A stretch of DNA of 62,383 nt, taken from contig NZ_WHTD01000030.1 in NCBI RefSeq assembly GCF_009379765.1, positions 1 through 62,383 on the forward strand, read 5' to 3'. Below, one piece after another: positions 41,944-51,333 of the stretch. Source of the DNA: Actinophytocola sp. Lineage in GTDB: Bacteria > Actinomycetota > Actinomycetes > Mycobacteriales > Pseudonocardiaceae. Position 1 is the stretch's first letter; each line of letters opens with the position of its first letter. The notes under the pieces are model-generated. The model saw only the letters and a list, made by a program, of their open reading frames with translations, was not told where the DNA came from and ran no database searches. Both the position numbers and the translations under genes were made by a program.

Positions 41944-43932
41944 CTAGGTGATGCCGGCTGTGATCAGCTGTTGCCAGATCTCGCCCTGGTCGACGACCTG
42001 GACGCCGTGTTTCTCGGCTTTGGTGAGTTTGCTGGCGCCGACCTCGGCGCCGGTGATGAGCAGGTCGGTGCTCGCCGAGACCGAGGATGCGGTGGTGGCG
42101 CCGGCTTTCTCGCACAGCCGTTGGAAGGTGGGGCGGGGGACCTTCTCGCCGGAGCGCGGATCGCTGATCGCGCCGGTGATCACCACCGTTGTGCCGGCCA
42201 GTGGCGCGTCAGAGGCGACGACGGGTGGGAGGTCCTCCTGGCGTACGTCCAGGGAGACGCCGCACTGTCGTAGCCGCTCGAGTTCGGGCCGCAGTCGGGT
42301 GAGGTGCTCGACCAGGGAGGTGGCGACCTTCGGCCCGATGTCCTCGACGGCCACGAGCCGTTCCTCGCCGGCGTCGGCGACCTGTTCGAGTGAGCCGAAC
42401 CCCGCGCGGCACAGCCGTGTGGCGGTGCCCTCGGAGGCCATGGGGATCGCGAGCCCGATCAGCGCCCGACGCAGCCCCACTTGGCGACTGGCGTCGATCG
42501 AGTCGATCATGCGCGCCGCGGAGACCTCGCCGATGCGGTCGAACTCCAGCAGTTTCTCCTTGGTCAGGCGGTAGAAGTCCGACGGGTGCTCGAGGATCCC
42601 GGCCTCGGCGAGCCGTTCGATCCACACCGGACCGACGGCCTCGATGTCCGCCGCCGCCCGCGACGCCCAGTGGGTCAGCCGCCGCACGGTCTGGGCGGGG
42701 CAGGCGACGTTGGTGCAGAACAACTCGCGGCTGTTGCCCTGCTCGGTCAGCGAGTGCCCGCACGACGGGCACGCGGTGGGCGGCTCGATCTCCCGCTCGC
42801 TGCCGGTGCGTTTGGACGCGTCGAGCACGCCGGCGACGAACGGGATCACGTCGCCCGCGCGGCGCACCAGCACCGTGTCCCCGATCCTGATGCCGCGGGC
42901 GCGGATCACCTCCTGGTTGGCCAGGGTCGCGCGGGTGACATTGCCCCCGCCCACGAACACCGGCTCCAGCCAGGCGACTGGGGCGATCTTGCCCGTCTTG
43001 CCGACGTCCCAGACCACGTCGGCCAGCACGGTCGTCTTCTCCGCGGCGGCGAACTTGTACGCCAACGCGCCGCGGGGCGAGCTCGACCGGGTCCCGGCGG
43101 CCGCGTAAGCGTCGCGGTCGGCCAGCCGCAGCACGGCGCCGTCCAGGTCGTAGTCCAGGTCGTTGCGCTGCTGTTCGATCGCGGTGATCACCGCCTGCGC
43201 GGCGGCCGCGTCGGCGCAGTGCCGCATGTCGGCGACCGTGAACCCGAGCGTGGCCAGCCCGTCCTCCAGGTCGGTCGGGGCGCCGTCAGTGGTGGCCAGA
43301 TCGAACGCGAAGAACTGTAGACGGCGCCCGGCGACCGTGGCCGGGTCCTTGGCGCGCAGCGTCCCCGCGGCGCCGCCGCGCGGGTTGATCAGTGGCCGGT
43401 CCGGGTGCGCGGTGTTGTAGGCGGTGAACGTGGAGCGCAGCATCAGCGCCTCGCCGCGCACCTCGACCCGACCCCGTGCGGCGACCCGCTCCGGCACCCC
43501 GTCGCCGAGCGCCCGCACCAGGATGGTCACGTCGTCGCCCGTCGTCCCGTCGCCGCGGGTGATCGCCCGCGTCAACCACTCGTCCTCGTAGACCAGCGCC
43601 AGCGACAGCCCGTCCAGCTTCGGCATGACCACCACCGGCTGACCGGGGAAGCGGTCGAAGAACGCCGCGACCTGCTCGGGCCGGCTCGCTTTCTCCAGCG
43701 ACAGCATCGGCCGCGAATGCCGGACTGGCACGTGCAGCACCGTTGGCGCGCCCACCCGCTCCAGTGGATTCGGGTCCGGCGCCAACCCCGGGTTGGCCTC
43801 GATCAGCCCGCGCAACTCCTCCTCGATCGCGTCGTACTCGGCGTCCGCCACCAACGGCGAACCCCGGTAGTACGCGTCACGCAGCACCATCACCCGGTCG
43901 GCGAGTTCCTGGATCCGTTCCCCAGCGTTCAC
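41944..43932 (-). CDS. ligA: NAD-dependent DNA ligase
   Basis: GTG 43932 (NAGERIQELADRV) gives 662 residues, normal for LigA. The order is complete: domain Ia, adenylation domain with KLDG (AMP-accepting Lys105), GDDVT and VEVRGEALM motifs, OB fold (GKIAPVAWLEPVFVGGGNVT), four-cysteine zinc finger (CPSCGHSL; FCTNVACP), helix-hairpin-helix region and a C-terminal BRCT domain (LAGTTVVITGAISDPRSGEK). It seals nicks using NAD+. It lies apart from replication genes, among mobile debris and next to a TIR-STAND gene, so it may be a second, accessory ligase. No operon partner. Confidence 0.92.
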   Translation of the reverse strand: MNAGERIQELADRVMVLRDAYYRGSPLVADAEYDAIEEELRGLIEANPGLAPDPNPLERVGAPTVLHVPVRHSRPMLSLEKASRPEQVAAFFDRFPGQPVVVMPKLDGLSLALVYEDEWLTRAITRGDGTTGDDVTILVRALGDGVPERVAARGRVEVRGEALMLRSTFTAYNTAHPDRPLINPRGGAAGTLRAKDPATVAGRRLQFFAFDLATTDGAPTDLEDGLATLGFTVADMRHCADAAAAQAVITAIEQQRNDLDYDLDGAVLRLADRDAYAAAGTRSSSPRGALAYKFAAAEKTTVLADVVWDVGKTGKIAPVAWLEPVFVGGGNVTRATLANQEVIRARGIRIGDTVLVRRAGDVIPFVAGVLDASKRTGSEREIEPPTACPSCGHSLTEQGNSRELFCTNVACPAQTVRRLTHWASRAAADIEAVGPVWIERLAEAGILEHPSDFYRLTKEKLLEFDRIGEVSAARMIDSIDASRQVGLRRALIGLAIPMASEGTATRLCRAGFGSLEQVADAGEERLVAVEDIGPKVATSLVEHLTRLRPELERLRQCGVSLDVRQEDLPPVVASDAPLAGTTVVITGAISDPRSGEKVPRPTFQRLCEKAGATTASSVSASTDLLITGAEVGASKLTKAEKHGVQVVDQGEIWQQLITAGIT

Positions 43933-44691
43933 AGCGCACCACGCTACCCGCGCCCACCGACACACCACCGCACCCGCGATACACAGCATGCTCCAGCGCT
44001 CACCGTCGTCGGCCCGGACCGAGGACCGTGCGTGGCCGCTGCGCTGCGGCCACGTCGCGTCGAACCCCTCGGCGAACTCGGCGGGATCAATGCGACGCCC
44101 AGCAGCGCCGAGCTGTGCCCAAACACCCGCAGCTCGTCACGCGCGCCGGTCGGGGCGGAGCCGGGCGCGGCATCGTCGCGGCGGCCCGCGAGATGCCCGC
44201 GATGGACAGCACGCGACAGCGAGGAACGGTACGCAGCCGCCGCGGCATCCTCCTTCGGGTGCCGCCAACCGATACGGCAACGGCCTCGGGTCTCATACGA
44301 ACTACGAAAGCCACGTCCTGTTCAGCCGAGGTGTCGCCGAGCACCGCGGGGGCTGTGCGGTTGCACCGGATCGCACCGATCATCGGCGCTGTCGAGACGG
44401 CGGCGCCGGTGGTCCGCGGGAGCGTCTTTCATGAAATCTCCTCGTGTCTCTCGGGTGTTTCCGCAAGCCATGGCCACTCTCGTTGCTGGAAGCCGAGCGC
44501 ACAGCGGACAAATGAGGCTGCGTCCTGCGAGCCGCAAAGCGCCGAGGCTGCGACGCACGCACCTGCCGCATCCATTTCCGATCCATGACGAATCATCCGG
44601 ACTCGGCGACGATGACCGATCCACAGTGCACGGGCGGGATCGTCTACTGTGATCGGCCGAGAGTTGTGGTGGGATTAAAACGGGGGTTTTG
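43933..44691. other. Long gap between divergent ligA and TIR-STAND genes
   Basis: Several overlapping open frames exist, but none shows recognisable family sequence or a good ribosome site. A minus-strand frame at 44087-44383 (starts MIGAIRCNRTAPAVLGDTSA) is the only one with mixed composition; I do not support it as a gene. The promoters of ligA and of the TIR-STAND gene should lie in this stretch; the 40 bases before 44692 contain a G-rich purine site (GGGGG) suitable for ribosome binding. Confidence 0.4.
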
Positions 44692-47600
44692 ATGGATGTT
44701 GAGGCGGGCCGTGTCGAGGGTGCCGCGACGCTGGTTTTCATCAACTACCGCAGTAGTGACGCGGCTTCTTCGGCGGCGTTGCTCCATGCGGAACTGTCCG
44801 ACCGGTTCGGCTCGAACGCGGTGTTCCTGGACTACGAGTCCATGCCGCTGGGCGAGGATTTCGAGCAGGCGCTCCTGGCCAGGGTGTGCACCAGCGCGGT
44901 GTTGCTGATCGTCGTGGGAGATCGCTGGCTGGACGGTGAGTTCGGACAACGGCCGATCGACAGCGCGGGCGACTGGGTGCGGCGGGAGATCCTGACAGCT
45001 CTGGAGCATGGCGTTCCGGTGGTACCCGTCCTGTTCGGCGGCGAGGTGGACCCCGAAAGACTTCCGCGTGAGTTGGCGGTGTTGTCTACGTTCCAGTACT
45101 TCAAGATCCATCGCCGGCAGCGAGCGGACATCACCGCTTTGGCTGAATATCTGACAAGCCACATCCCCCGTCTGGACGACTCCTACCGCCGGGTCCGTTC
45201 ACACGCGGTACTCGACCACTATCACGACGTTCTCGATCCTCTGGACGACATTCACCTGACCCGGCGTCCCTGGCTGGTCAGCAGAATCGAGGCATTCCTC
45301 GACAAGGAACCACGCGGCTATTTCTTCATCGAGGGCAAGACTGGCGTCGGCAAGACGACGTTCGTGGCCCAGTTCGCGGTCGAGCACGACCATCCGCACC
45401 ACTTTGTGTCGAACACCGGTGAGCGGCGCACGGCAGCGGGCGCGCTGCGCGGTCTCGCCACCCAGCTCATCACCCGGTACGAGTTGGAGCTGGACCCGGA
45501 GGTCGCGGGCGACGCGGTCGGGTTCCAGGCCGTGCTGCGCTTGGCCGCCGCGGCGGCGGCTGACCGGGGACACAAGTTGGTGCTGGTCGTGGACGGGCTC
45601 GACCTGGCTGTCGAGCACGGCGACCTGCCGCTCGCCCTGCCGGCGACGTTGCCGGACAACGCCTACGTGGTCGCGACCGCGCGTGAGGGCGTCGCGCTCT
45701 ACGCCAGGGAACGGCCCTACGACCACGTGCGGATCGAGCCGGGCTCTGCGGACAATGAGGACGACATCCGCCGCCACATCGATGAGACACTGCGTGCGGA
45801 CGCGCCGCTGCGGGCGCTGGTCGAGGCGAAGCTGCCGCTGCAGGAGTTCCGGGACGCGCTCGCTCGGCGCTGTGCCGGGGTGTGGATCTACCTGCGGCAC
45901 GTGCTGGCGGACGTGCGCTCCGGCCGGGTCGCTCCGGACGACCTGCAGTCGCTGCCCCCTGACGTGTGGACCTTTTACAGCCGCACCCTGAACGAACTGA
46001 CCAGCACCAACGACATGGTCCTGCCCGCGTTGAGCACGCTCGCCTGCGCCGCCGAGCCGTTGCCCCTGGACACCCTCGTGGCACTCACGGGGATCGAGGA
46101 CTCTCCGGAGCGCGTGCGGGAACTGCGGGCCGCCATGACCGGGCGGGTGCGGGCCTTCCTCGTCATCGTCGGGGACGGGGACGACCGCTACTTCACACCA
46201 TTGCACGACAGCGCTCGCGAGTACCTGCTCGGTGAGCGTCCGGACGACACGATGACCGGGGACGACCAGCAGTTGGACCTCCTGGCGACCCACGACCGGA
46301 TCATCGCCCGCTACCTGGCTGCGCTGTTCGGCACGGCGGAGTCCATCCCCGCGGTGGCCACCACCGATCCGACCCGTCTGGGTGACCTCGACGGCGGCTA
46401 CGGGCTGCGGAACCTGCCTGGGCACCTGGCTGCTGCCGGGTACGTCGAGACGCTGCACGAACTCCTCACCGCCGAGCTCGCGCGGCCGGGCGAGGCGCCG
46501 GCAAACGCGTGGTTCCGCGCACACGAGAAGCACGGCGCCTTCGCCGAGTACAAGGCGTCGCTCGCGCTGGGGCGTCGGCTTGCGACAGAGGACACCGACA
46601 TGGGCCTCGCCGAGGGTGGCATGGCCGCGACGGTGGCCAGGGAGGTCCGCTACGCACTCATGACGGGCAGCGTCGAGTCGATCGCCGCGGGCCTGCGGCC
46701 GGGGTTGGTGCGGGCACTGGTCGAAGGCCGGGTGTGGTCCCCTCGGGTGGCTCTCGGGTGGATCCGCGCGATCGAGAACTACGCGACCCGGGTCGAGCTG
46801 GTCGCGGCGCTGGCCGAGGCCCAGCGCGCGGGTGACGGATTCTGCCTGGCAGGCGGAGAGGCCTGGGACGCGTGGCAGCTGGTGTTCCCGCCTCTGTCGA
46901 AACGCGCGATCGCTGTCGCGGGCCGCGTGCTCGCTCGCCTGCCACGGCACGTCCGGGAACCGATCGTTCGGGAACAGCTCGCGCTCGGCCTCGCCGCCGA
47001 GTTCCCCTACCGGGCCGAGTCGCTCGGCATGGTAGGCGGCGCGCTCGACACGACGGATCTGGAGCGGGCGGTGACCGCCGCACTGGAGTTGCCCGACGAG
47101 TCCGGCATCGGCACCGCGCTGCTGGGGCTGATCCCGCACGTCCCGGCGTCGGACCTGGTCCGCATCCACCACGCCGTCGCGGGGCGGCCCACGCCGGTCC
47201 ACCGATGGCGCCAGGTTCACCGAGCGCTCGCGCTGCGCTTGGCGGAGGAACGCCTGCTCCCGGACGCGGTGGCCGCCTACCTGTTCGGCGAACTCGTCAT
47301 GCTCGCGACGTTCGGCGACCCCGAGGGCAAGGTCGACGCCACCCGCAGGCTGGCCGGCCTGGTCGACGAGGAGCGGCGCCTCCCGGTGCTGCACGCCGTG
47401 CTCGACCGGATCACCACCCAGCCTGGACAGGTCGACTCCGCGCGACTGGTGCCGCTCTGCGAGTTCCTGCACGGGCCGCCCGTGGATCGGGCGCTGGGTC
47501 TTGCGCGCGGCATTGGTGCGGCCTGGGCGCGGGCCTTGACGTTGGCCGCGCTGGTCCAGGCGGTCCCGGACAGGCAACGGCCGGTCCTGGCCGAGGAGGC

Positions 47601-49224
47601 GCTGAAGGCCCTGCCCGAACCGGGTTCTCGCATGGACCTGGAGCGCGATCAGTCGCTGCGTTTCCTCGCTGGCCACGCCCGTGGCAAGACGGTGGACGCG
47701 GTGCGGAAGGCGGCTCGTGGACTAGAGGACTGGGAGCACGCGGTTGTGGTGGCTGTGCTGTCTGGCGCGGTGGCGGCAGGCGAAGCGGTCGCACTGCGAA
47801 ATGAGGCGGTCGACCTCGCCGCGGCCTGTTGGGGATGGCGGCGTGCGAAGGCGCTGACCGGGATTGCCCCGCACCTGGACCACCACAGCAGGTTGCGGGC
47901 AATGGACCTGGTGTCGGACATTGGTTTCGGCCTGGGCCAGGCCCGATACCGCGCGGACGCGCTGGACGCACTCGCCGCACATACCAGGGACGAGGAGGAG
48001 CAGAGGCACGCCGCCCGGGCTGCGGGACGGGTCGGCGACCTGCGTGTACAGGCGGACGTGCTGGCCGCGATGACCGGTGAGGTGTCCTGGGACGCGCGAG
48101 CCGCACTGCGTGCGCGGGTTGAGGAGCTGACTGCCGCGCTTCCCGCGCCGGAGCGCATCGAGCCACTGATCTCCCTGGCCGGGCACAGCCCCGAGGAGGA
48201 TCGCGCGGGCGTGTTGCGCCGCGCGGCCGATCTCCTCCCCATGCGACCGGAGGCGGGGCACCACGGGTTCGCGGCACAGCTGGCCGCGGTCCGGCCGGTA
48301 CTGACCGAGCGGGAGATCCACGGCTGGCTTGCCGAGGCCGTGCACCTCGTCGGCGACGAGGACGCCATGGACGTTTGGCGCGTGCTCGGACGGAGCTTGG
48401 CACCGGGTCGCGCCACGGACAAGTTCTGGAAAGCACTGCGGAAACGGATGCGTGCCGCACCGGAGAACCGGTTCGGCCGGTACCTGGCCATGATGGCTCC
48501 CCTGGTAGACGCGGACGAGGTCGACACCCTTCGTTCGAGGGCGACCGAACTCGACGCACGTCACAGGCTGCTTCCTCTGGCTGCGGTGGCGTGCCGCCTC
48601 GACGGCCCTGACCGGCGACGTCTCGTGGGGGAGTTGCAGGCCTACCTTCCCACTCCCAGTCTGGCTGGTCACCCCGGTCCTCGGCAGGCCGCTAACCTGC
48701 AGCCGTACACGGTGGGGTTCCTCGCCGAGGCCATGACCGACACCGAGCGGGACCGCCTGCTCGACCTCGCCCTCGAGGACACCGGCCTCGCGTCCCGGTT
48801 CTTCGACGTGCTCGCCGCGCTGCTGCCTCACCTGTCGGAGTCCCAACGCGCCCGGGCCTCCGCGGCAGGCATGGCGGTGCTGCCGACACAGGCCGCCTTG
48901 CCCGGGCTGGACTTCACGGCGGTGGCCAGACACGCGACCCCGCAGTTCCTCTACGCCCTCCTCGCCGCCACCCGGTTCGCTCCGGAACACCCCAAGAGCC
49001 GTGCGATCACTGCGACGCTGGCCGCGCGCCCGGACGCGTCCGTGTACTGGCATAAGAACATCGACGGCCTCGGATCCGTGCGCGAACTGCTGTCCGGACT
49101 CGGCAGGCCAGGCCTGCTGACAGTTCTGGCCGCGGCGGCACCCGTCATCGCGAGGGAGGGCGGGCGCCGGACTAGCGACGAATGCGTCACGGCGATCGAC
49201 GACGTGGTGCGATGGTGGCCGTGA
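44692..49224 (+). CDS. TIR-STAND (NACHT-like) NTPase with long helical repeat C-terminus
   Basis: The protein has 1,510 residues. Residues 10-150 form a TIR domain (TLVFINYRSSDAASSAALLH; VFLDYESMPLGEDFEQALLA with a glutamate in the catalytic helix; LLIVVGDRWLDG). A STAND NTPase follows: Walker A EGKTGVGKTTF near 214-224 and Walker B LVLVVDGLDLA near 300. The remaining about 950 residues are leucine/alanine-rich helical repeats, probably a sensor solenoid. This is the architecture of bacterial NLR-like immune proteins: ligand binding to the C-terminus oligomerises the NTPase and activates TIR NADase activity, causing abortive infection. That mechanism is known for the class; the trigger here is unknown. 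Single-gene system. Confidence 0.85.
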   Translation: MDVEAGRVEGAATLVFINYRSSDAASSAALLHAELSDRFGSNAVFLDYESMPLGEDFEQALLARVCTSAVLLIVVGDRWLDGEFGQRPIDSAGDWVRREILTALEHGVPVVPVLFGGEVDPERLPRELAVLSTFQYFKIHRRQRADITALAEYLTSHIPRLDDSYRRVRSHAVLDHYHDVLDPLDDIHLTRRPWLVSRIEAFLDKEPRGYFFIEGKTGVGKTTFVAQFAVEHDHPHHFVSNTGERRTAAGALRGLATQLITRYELELDPEVAGDAVGFQAVLRLAAAAAADRGHKLVLVVDGLDLAVEHGDLPLALPATLPDNAYVVATAREGVALYARERPYDHVRIEPGSADNEDDIRRHIDETLRADAPLRALVEAKLPLQEFRDALARRCAGVWIYLRHVLADVRSGRVAPDDLQSLPPDVWTFYSRTLNELTSTNDMVLPALSTLACAAEPLPLDTLVALTGIEDSPERVRELRAAMTGRVRAFLVIVGDGDDRYFTPLHDSAREYLLGERPDDTMTGDDQQLDLLATHDRIIARYLAALFGTAESIPAVATTDPTRLGDLDGGYGLRNLPGHLAAAGYVETLHELLTAELARPGEAPANAWFRAHEKHGAFAEYKASLALGRRLATEDTDMGLAEGGMAATVAREVRYALMTGSVESIAAGLRPGLVRALVEGRVWSPRVALGWIRAIENYATRVELVAALAEAQRAGDGFCLAGGEAWDAWQLVFPPLSKRAIAVAGRVLARLPRHVREPIVREQLALGLAAEFPYRAESLGMVGGALDTTDLERAVTAALELPDESGIGTALLGLIPHVPASDLVRIHHAVAGRPTPVHRWRQVHRALALRLAEERLLPDAVAAYLFGELVMLATFGDPEGKVDATRRLAGLVDEERRLPVLHAVLDRITTQPGQVDSARLVPLCEFLHGPPVDRALGLARGIGAAWARALTLAALVQAVPDRQRPVLAEEALKALPEPGSRMDLERDQSLRFLAGHARGKTVDAVRKAARGLEDWEHAVVVAVLSGAVAAGEAVALRNEAVDLAAACWGWRRAKALTGIAPHLDHHSRLRAMDLVSDIGFGLGQARYRADALDALAAHTRDEEEQRHAARAAGRVGDLRVQADVLAAMTGEVSWDARAALRARVEELTAALPAPERIEPLISLAGHSPEEDRAGVLRRAADLLPMRPEAGHHGFAAQLAAVRPVLTEREIHGWLAEAVHLVGDEDAMDVWRVLGRSLAPGRATDKFWKALRKRMRAAPENRFGRYLAMMAPLVDADEVDTLRSRATELDARHRLLPLAAVACRLDGPDRRRLVGELQAYLPTPSLAGHPGPRQAANLQPYTVGFLAEAMTDTERDRLLDLALEDTGLASRFFDVLAALLPHLSESQRARASAAGMAVLPTQAALPGLDFTAVARHATPQFLYALLAATRFAPEHPKSRAITATLAARPDASVYWHKNIDGLGSVRELLSGLGRPGLLTVLAAAAPVIAREGGRRTSDECVTAIDDVVRWWP

Positions 49225-49389
49225 CCGTGTCGCTCGGACGGTCCAGCGGCCTGATGCCCCGACATCACTCGCGCCGAGGCGTACGCGATGATCGACTACC
49301 TCGGAACGTTGGGGTTGCCCTGCCGATCATCTACCACGCTGATCAGACGGCTGCTGACGTAGCCATCCGGCGAAGGATTATAACGTGTC

Positions 49390-50414
49390 CGAGGCCGGAG
49401 TCGCGCCCTATGGGACGCGATGCTCACCGACATGGGCACCCGAGCCCAACCGCTCATGGTCGCCGCCACCACAGCCGGCGACGACCCCGCCAGCTTCGCC
49501 CGGTCCGAGCATGACGAGTGCGCCCGGATCATCGACGACCCCCAGCGCGCGGCGCACCGGTTCGCCTACATCCGTAACGTCCCCGAAGACGCCGACCCCT
49601 GGGACGAGAAGCTCTGGCCGCTGGACAACCCAGCGCTCGGCGAATTCCTGTTGATCAAGTCGCTGCGCCAGGAAGCCATCGAAGCCCAGAACGACCCGTC
49701 GAAAGAGAACGCGTTCCGGCAATACCGGCTCAACCAGTGGGTCGCGCAGTCCCACCGCTGGATGCCGATGCACCTTTACCGGCACCGGCACCGTCGCCCC
49801 TGCCCCGGACTGGCTGCGCGCCGAGCTGGCCGGCCGCCGCGTCTACAGCGGACTCGACGTGGGCACGGCGTCGATGCTGTGGCGGTTCTGGCTCCCGCAG
49901 GCCGCCGTGGACTTCCTCGACCAGCGCACGAACGGCGAGGTCTCGCTGCGGCCGACGGCGGCTGGATCACCGTCACCCCCGGCGACGTCATCGACTACGA
50001 CACCATCTACGCCGACATCGCCGAGGACTGCGCCACCTATCCGCGTCATGGCCGCCGGCTACGACGAGTGGTGCGGCGAACCGGTCCGCCAGGCCATCCA
50101 GAAGCAGACCCGGCTCGACCTCGCGCCCATCCCGCAGAACCTACCGCGGCATGACCTACGGCATGACCGAGCTGATGGCGCTCACCAAGTCCCGCAGCTG
50201 GGCACACCACGGCAACCCGGTCGTCGAGTGGTGCTTCGACGCCGTCGAGGTCCGCCACCCACCCGGCGACGCCGACCAGCTCCGCCCCGACAAGCCCGAC
50301 CGCGCCGCCGTGGGCCGGCGCATCGACGCCGTACCCACCGCGGCAATGGCCGTCACACGCTGGCGGGAGCTGGCTCAGAAGCATGCCCGGTCGGGACGGA
50401 TGGTTGTGCGATAG
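49390..50414 (+). pseudogene. Phage terminase large subunit remnant, frameshifted
   Basis: The first frame encodes LWDAMLTDMGTRAQPLMVAA, CARIIDDPQRAAHRFAYIRN, PEDADPWDEKLWPLDNPALG and ENAFRQYRLNQWVAQSHRWM, the ATPase/linker region of phage terminases. Sense continues in other frames: PAPDWLRAELAGRRVYSGLD (near 49790), VTPGDVIDYDTIYADIAEDC, MAAGYDEWCGEPVRQAIQKQ, and ELMALTKSRSWAHHGNPVVE (nuclease part, to 50414). The N-terminal Walker region is missing and at least three frameshifts occur. It is the strongest prophage trace in the window. Confidence 0.72.
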
Positions 50415-50420
50415 GCCGGC

Positions 50421-50612
50421 TCAGCTGTCCCGGTGGGAGAACTGGTGCCCGCCGTGGTCCTTGTACTCGTTGTCAACCAAGCGTGGGGCTGGCCAGCCGT
50501 CAGCTGGAGCGGGTGCCGGCTTTGGCGCTGGCTGATCCGCTCCGGTCGGCGCTGCGGGACCTGTGGATGCCTGAGGTTGCGGGGAGGCGTTCCCGCCCTG
50601 CTCATCGCTCAT
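50421..50612 (-). CDS. Small proline-rich hypothetical protein
   Basis: ATG 50612 encodes 63 residues: SDEQGGNASPQPQASTGPAA, a proline/alanine-rich centre and APRLVDNEYKDHGGHQFSHR at the end. It begins 1 base after the stop of the membrane protein at 50614-51054 (TGACATG), so it should be translationally coupled. It is disordered, with no recognised family. The pair lies antisense to and between terminase and other phage fragments, and may itself be phage- or island-derived. Confidence 0.45.
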   Translation of the reverse strand: MSDEQGGNASPQPQASTGPAAPTGADQPAPKPAPAPADGWPAPRLVDNEYKDHGGHQFSHRDS

Positions 50613-50613
50613 G

Positions 50614-51054
50614 TCACGCAGTCAACATGATGCAAGCGACCGAGCACAGGAAACCCGCCGACAGGACCCACACCGAATGCCACCAGACCCGCGCGCGCTT
50701 CGCGTTCGGCCCGTTGTTCCGCTTGTAGACCTCGACCCGCGAGACGATCAGCCGTTGCAGTACCTGCGCCCGGGTCAAGTCGGCTCCCCGCGCTACGCGG
50801 GTGACCCAGATCGAGCAGCCCGCGGTGACCACGTAGCAGGCGAACGCGAGCACGCCCAATAGCGTCGACCAGGACGTAGCGAACGGGTGTCTCGTCGCGA
50901 GGAACTGACCTCCCGCAAGAGCAAAAGTAGCGACGACTCCGGGCTTCGTTTCGATCCGAGCGAGCGACTGACCCTGGCGATCCAGGCGAGTCGCTTGCTC
51001 GGCGTTGATCAGCTCCCACTTGGCCTCGCGCGGGTCCTTCTCGGGCTCAGGCAC
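50614..51054 (-). CDS. Hypothetical two-helix membrane protein
   Basis: GTG 51054 (PEPEKDPREAKWELINAEQA) gives 146 residues. A charged, helical N-terminal part (RLDRQGQSLARIETKPGVVA) is followed by membrane segments at about 65-90 (TLLGVLAFACYVVTAGCSIW) and 120-142 (VWVLSAGFLCSVACIMLTA). A basic segment (RVEVYKRNNGPNAKRARVWW) links them. This topology recalls small SLATT- or Pycsar-type pore-forming or membrane effectors, but no specific signature was found. A longer upstream ORF in the same frame has non-protein-like composition, so the GTG is preferred. Confidence 0.5.
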   Translation of the reverse strand: MPEPEKDPREAKWELINAEQATRLDRQGQSLARIETKPGVVATFALAGGQFLATRHPFATSWSTLLGVLAFACYVVTAGCSIWVTRVARGADLTRAQVLQRLIVSRVEVYKRNNGPNAKRARVWWHSVWVLSAGFLCSVACIMLTA

Positions 51055-51098
51055 CCACGGAGCGTAGCCCGATACCAGTCCAGAGTGAGGTGACGCAC

Positions 51099-51318
51099 GT
51101 GGCCCTCGGCAACGAGCCAACCCTCGCGGACCGGCAGTGGCTCTGGCGGCTGACCAACGCGCACAACGCCGAGCTGCAGGAGCTATGGCGGTGCTGAACT
51201 TCCTCGCCTGGCTGACCCTGGCCACCTCCTACCGCGACGCGACTTCGCCCAGTGGCTCATCGACGAGGCCGAGTACGTCGACGAGCTGTTCGTCCGACCG
51301 GTGATCGAGGTCGGCTGA
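51099..51318 (+). pseudogene. Phage-like protein remnant, frameshifted
   Basis: GTG 51099 encodes ALGNEPTLADRQWLWRLTNA and HNAELQELWRC before a stop; sense resumes in other frames (NFLAWLTLATSYRD; then FAQWLIDEAEYVDELFVRPV, ending at TGA 51316-51318). The first piece resembles the start of phage portal proteins, which usually follow terminase genes, as here. Two shifts in 220 bases show decay. The portal assignment is tentative. Confidence 0.35.
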
Positions 51319-51333
51319 GGGTCTGCTGGCACG

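Noticed and set aside
44087..44383. A 98-codon minus-strand ORF in the ligA/TIR-STAND gap
   Set aside because: No ribosome site, no family resemblance and Arg-rich composition typical of non-coding GC-rich DNA.
45199..47676. An 825-codon minus-strand frame inside the TIR-STAND gene
   Set aside because: Antisense shadow with no recognisable motif; the plus-strand gene has TIR and Walker motifs.
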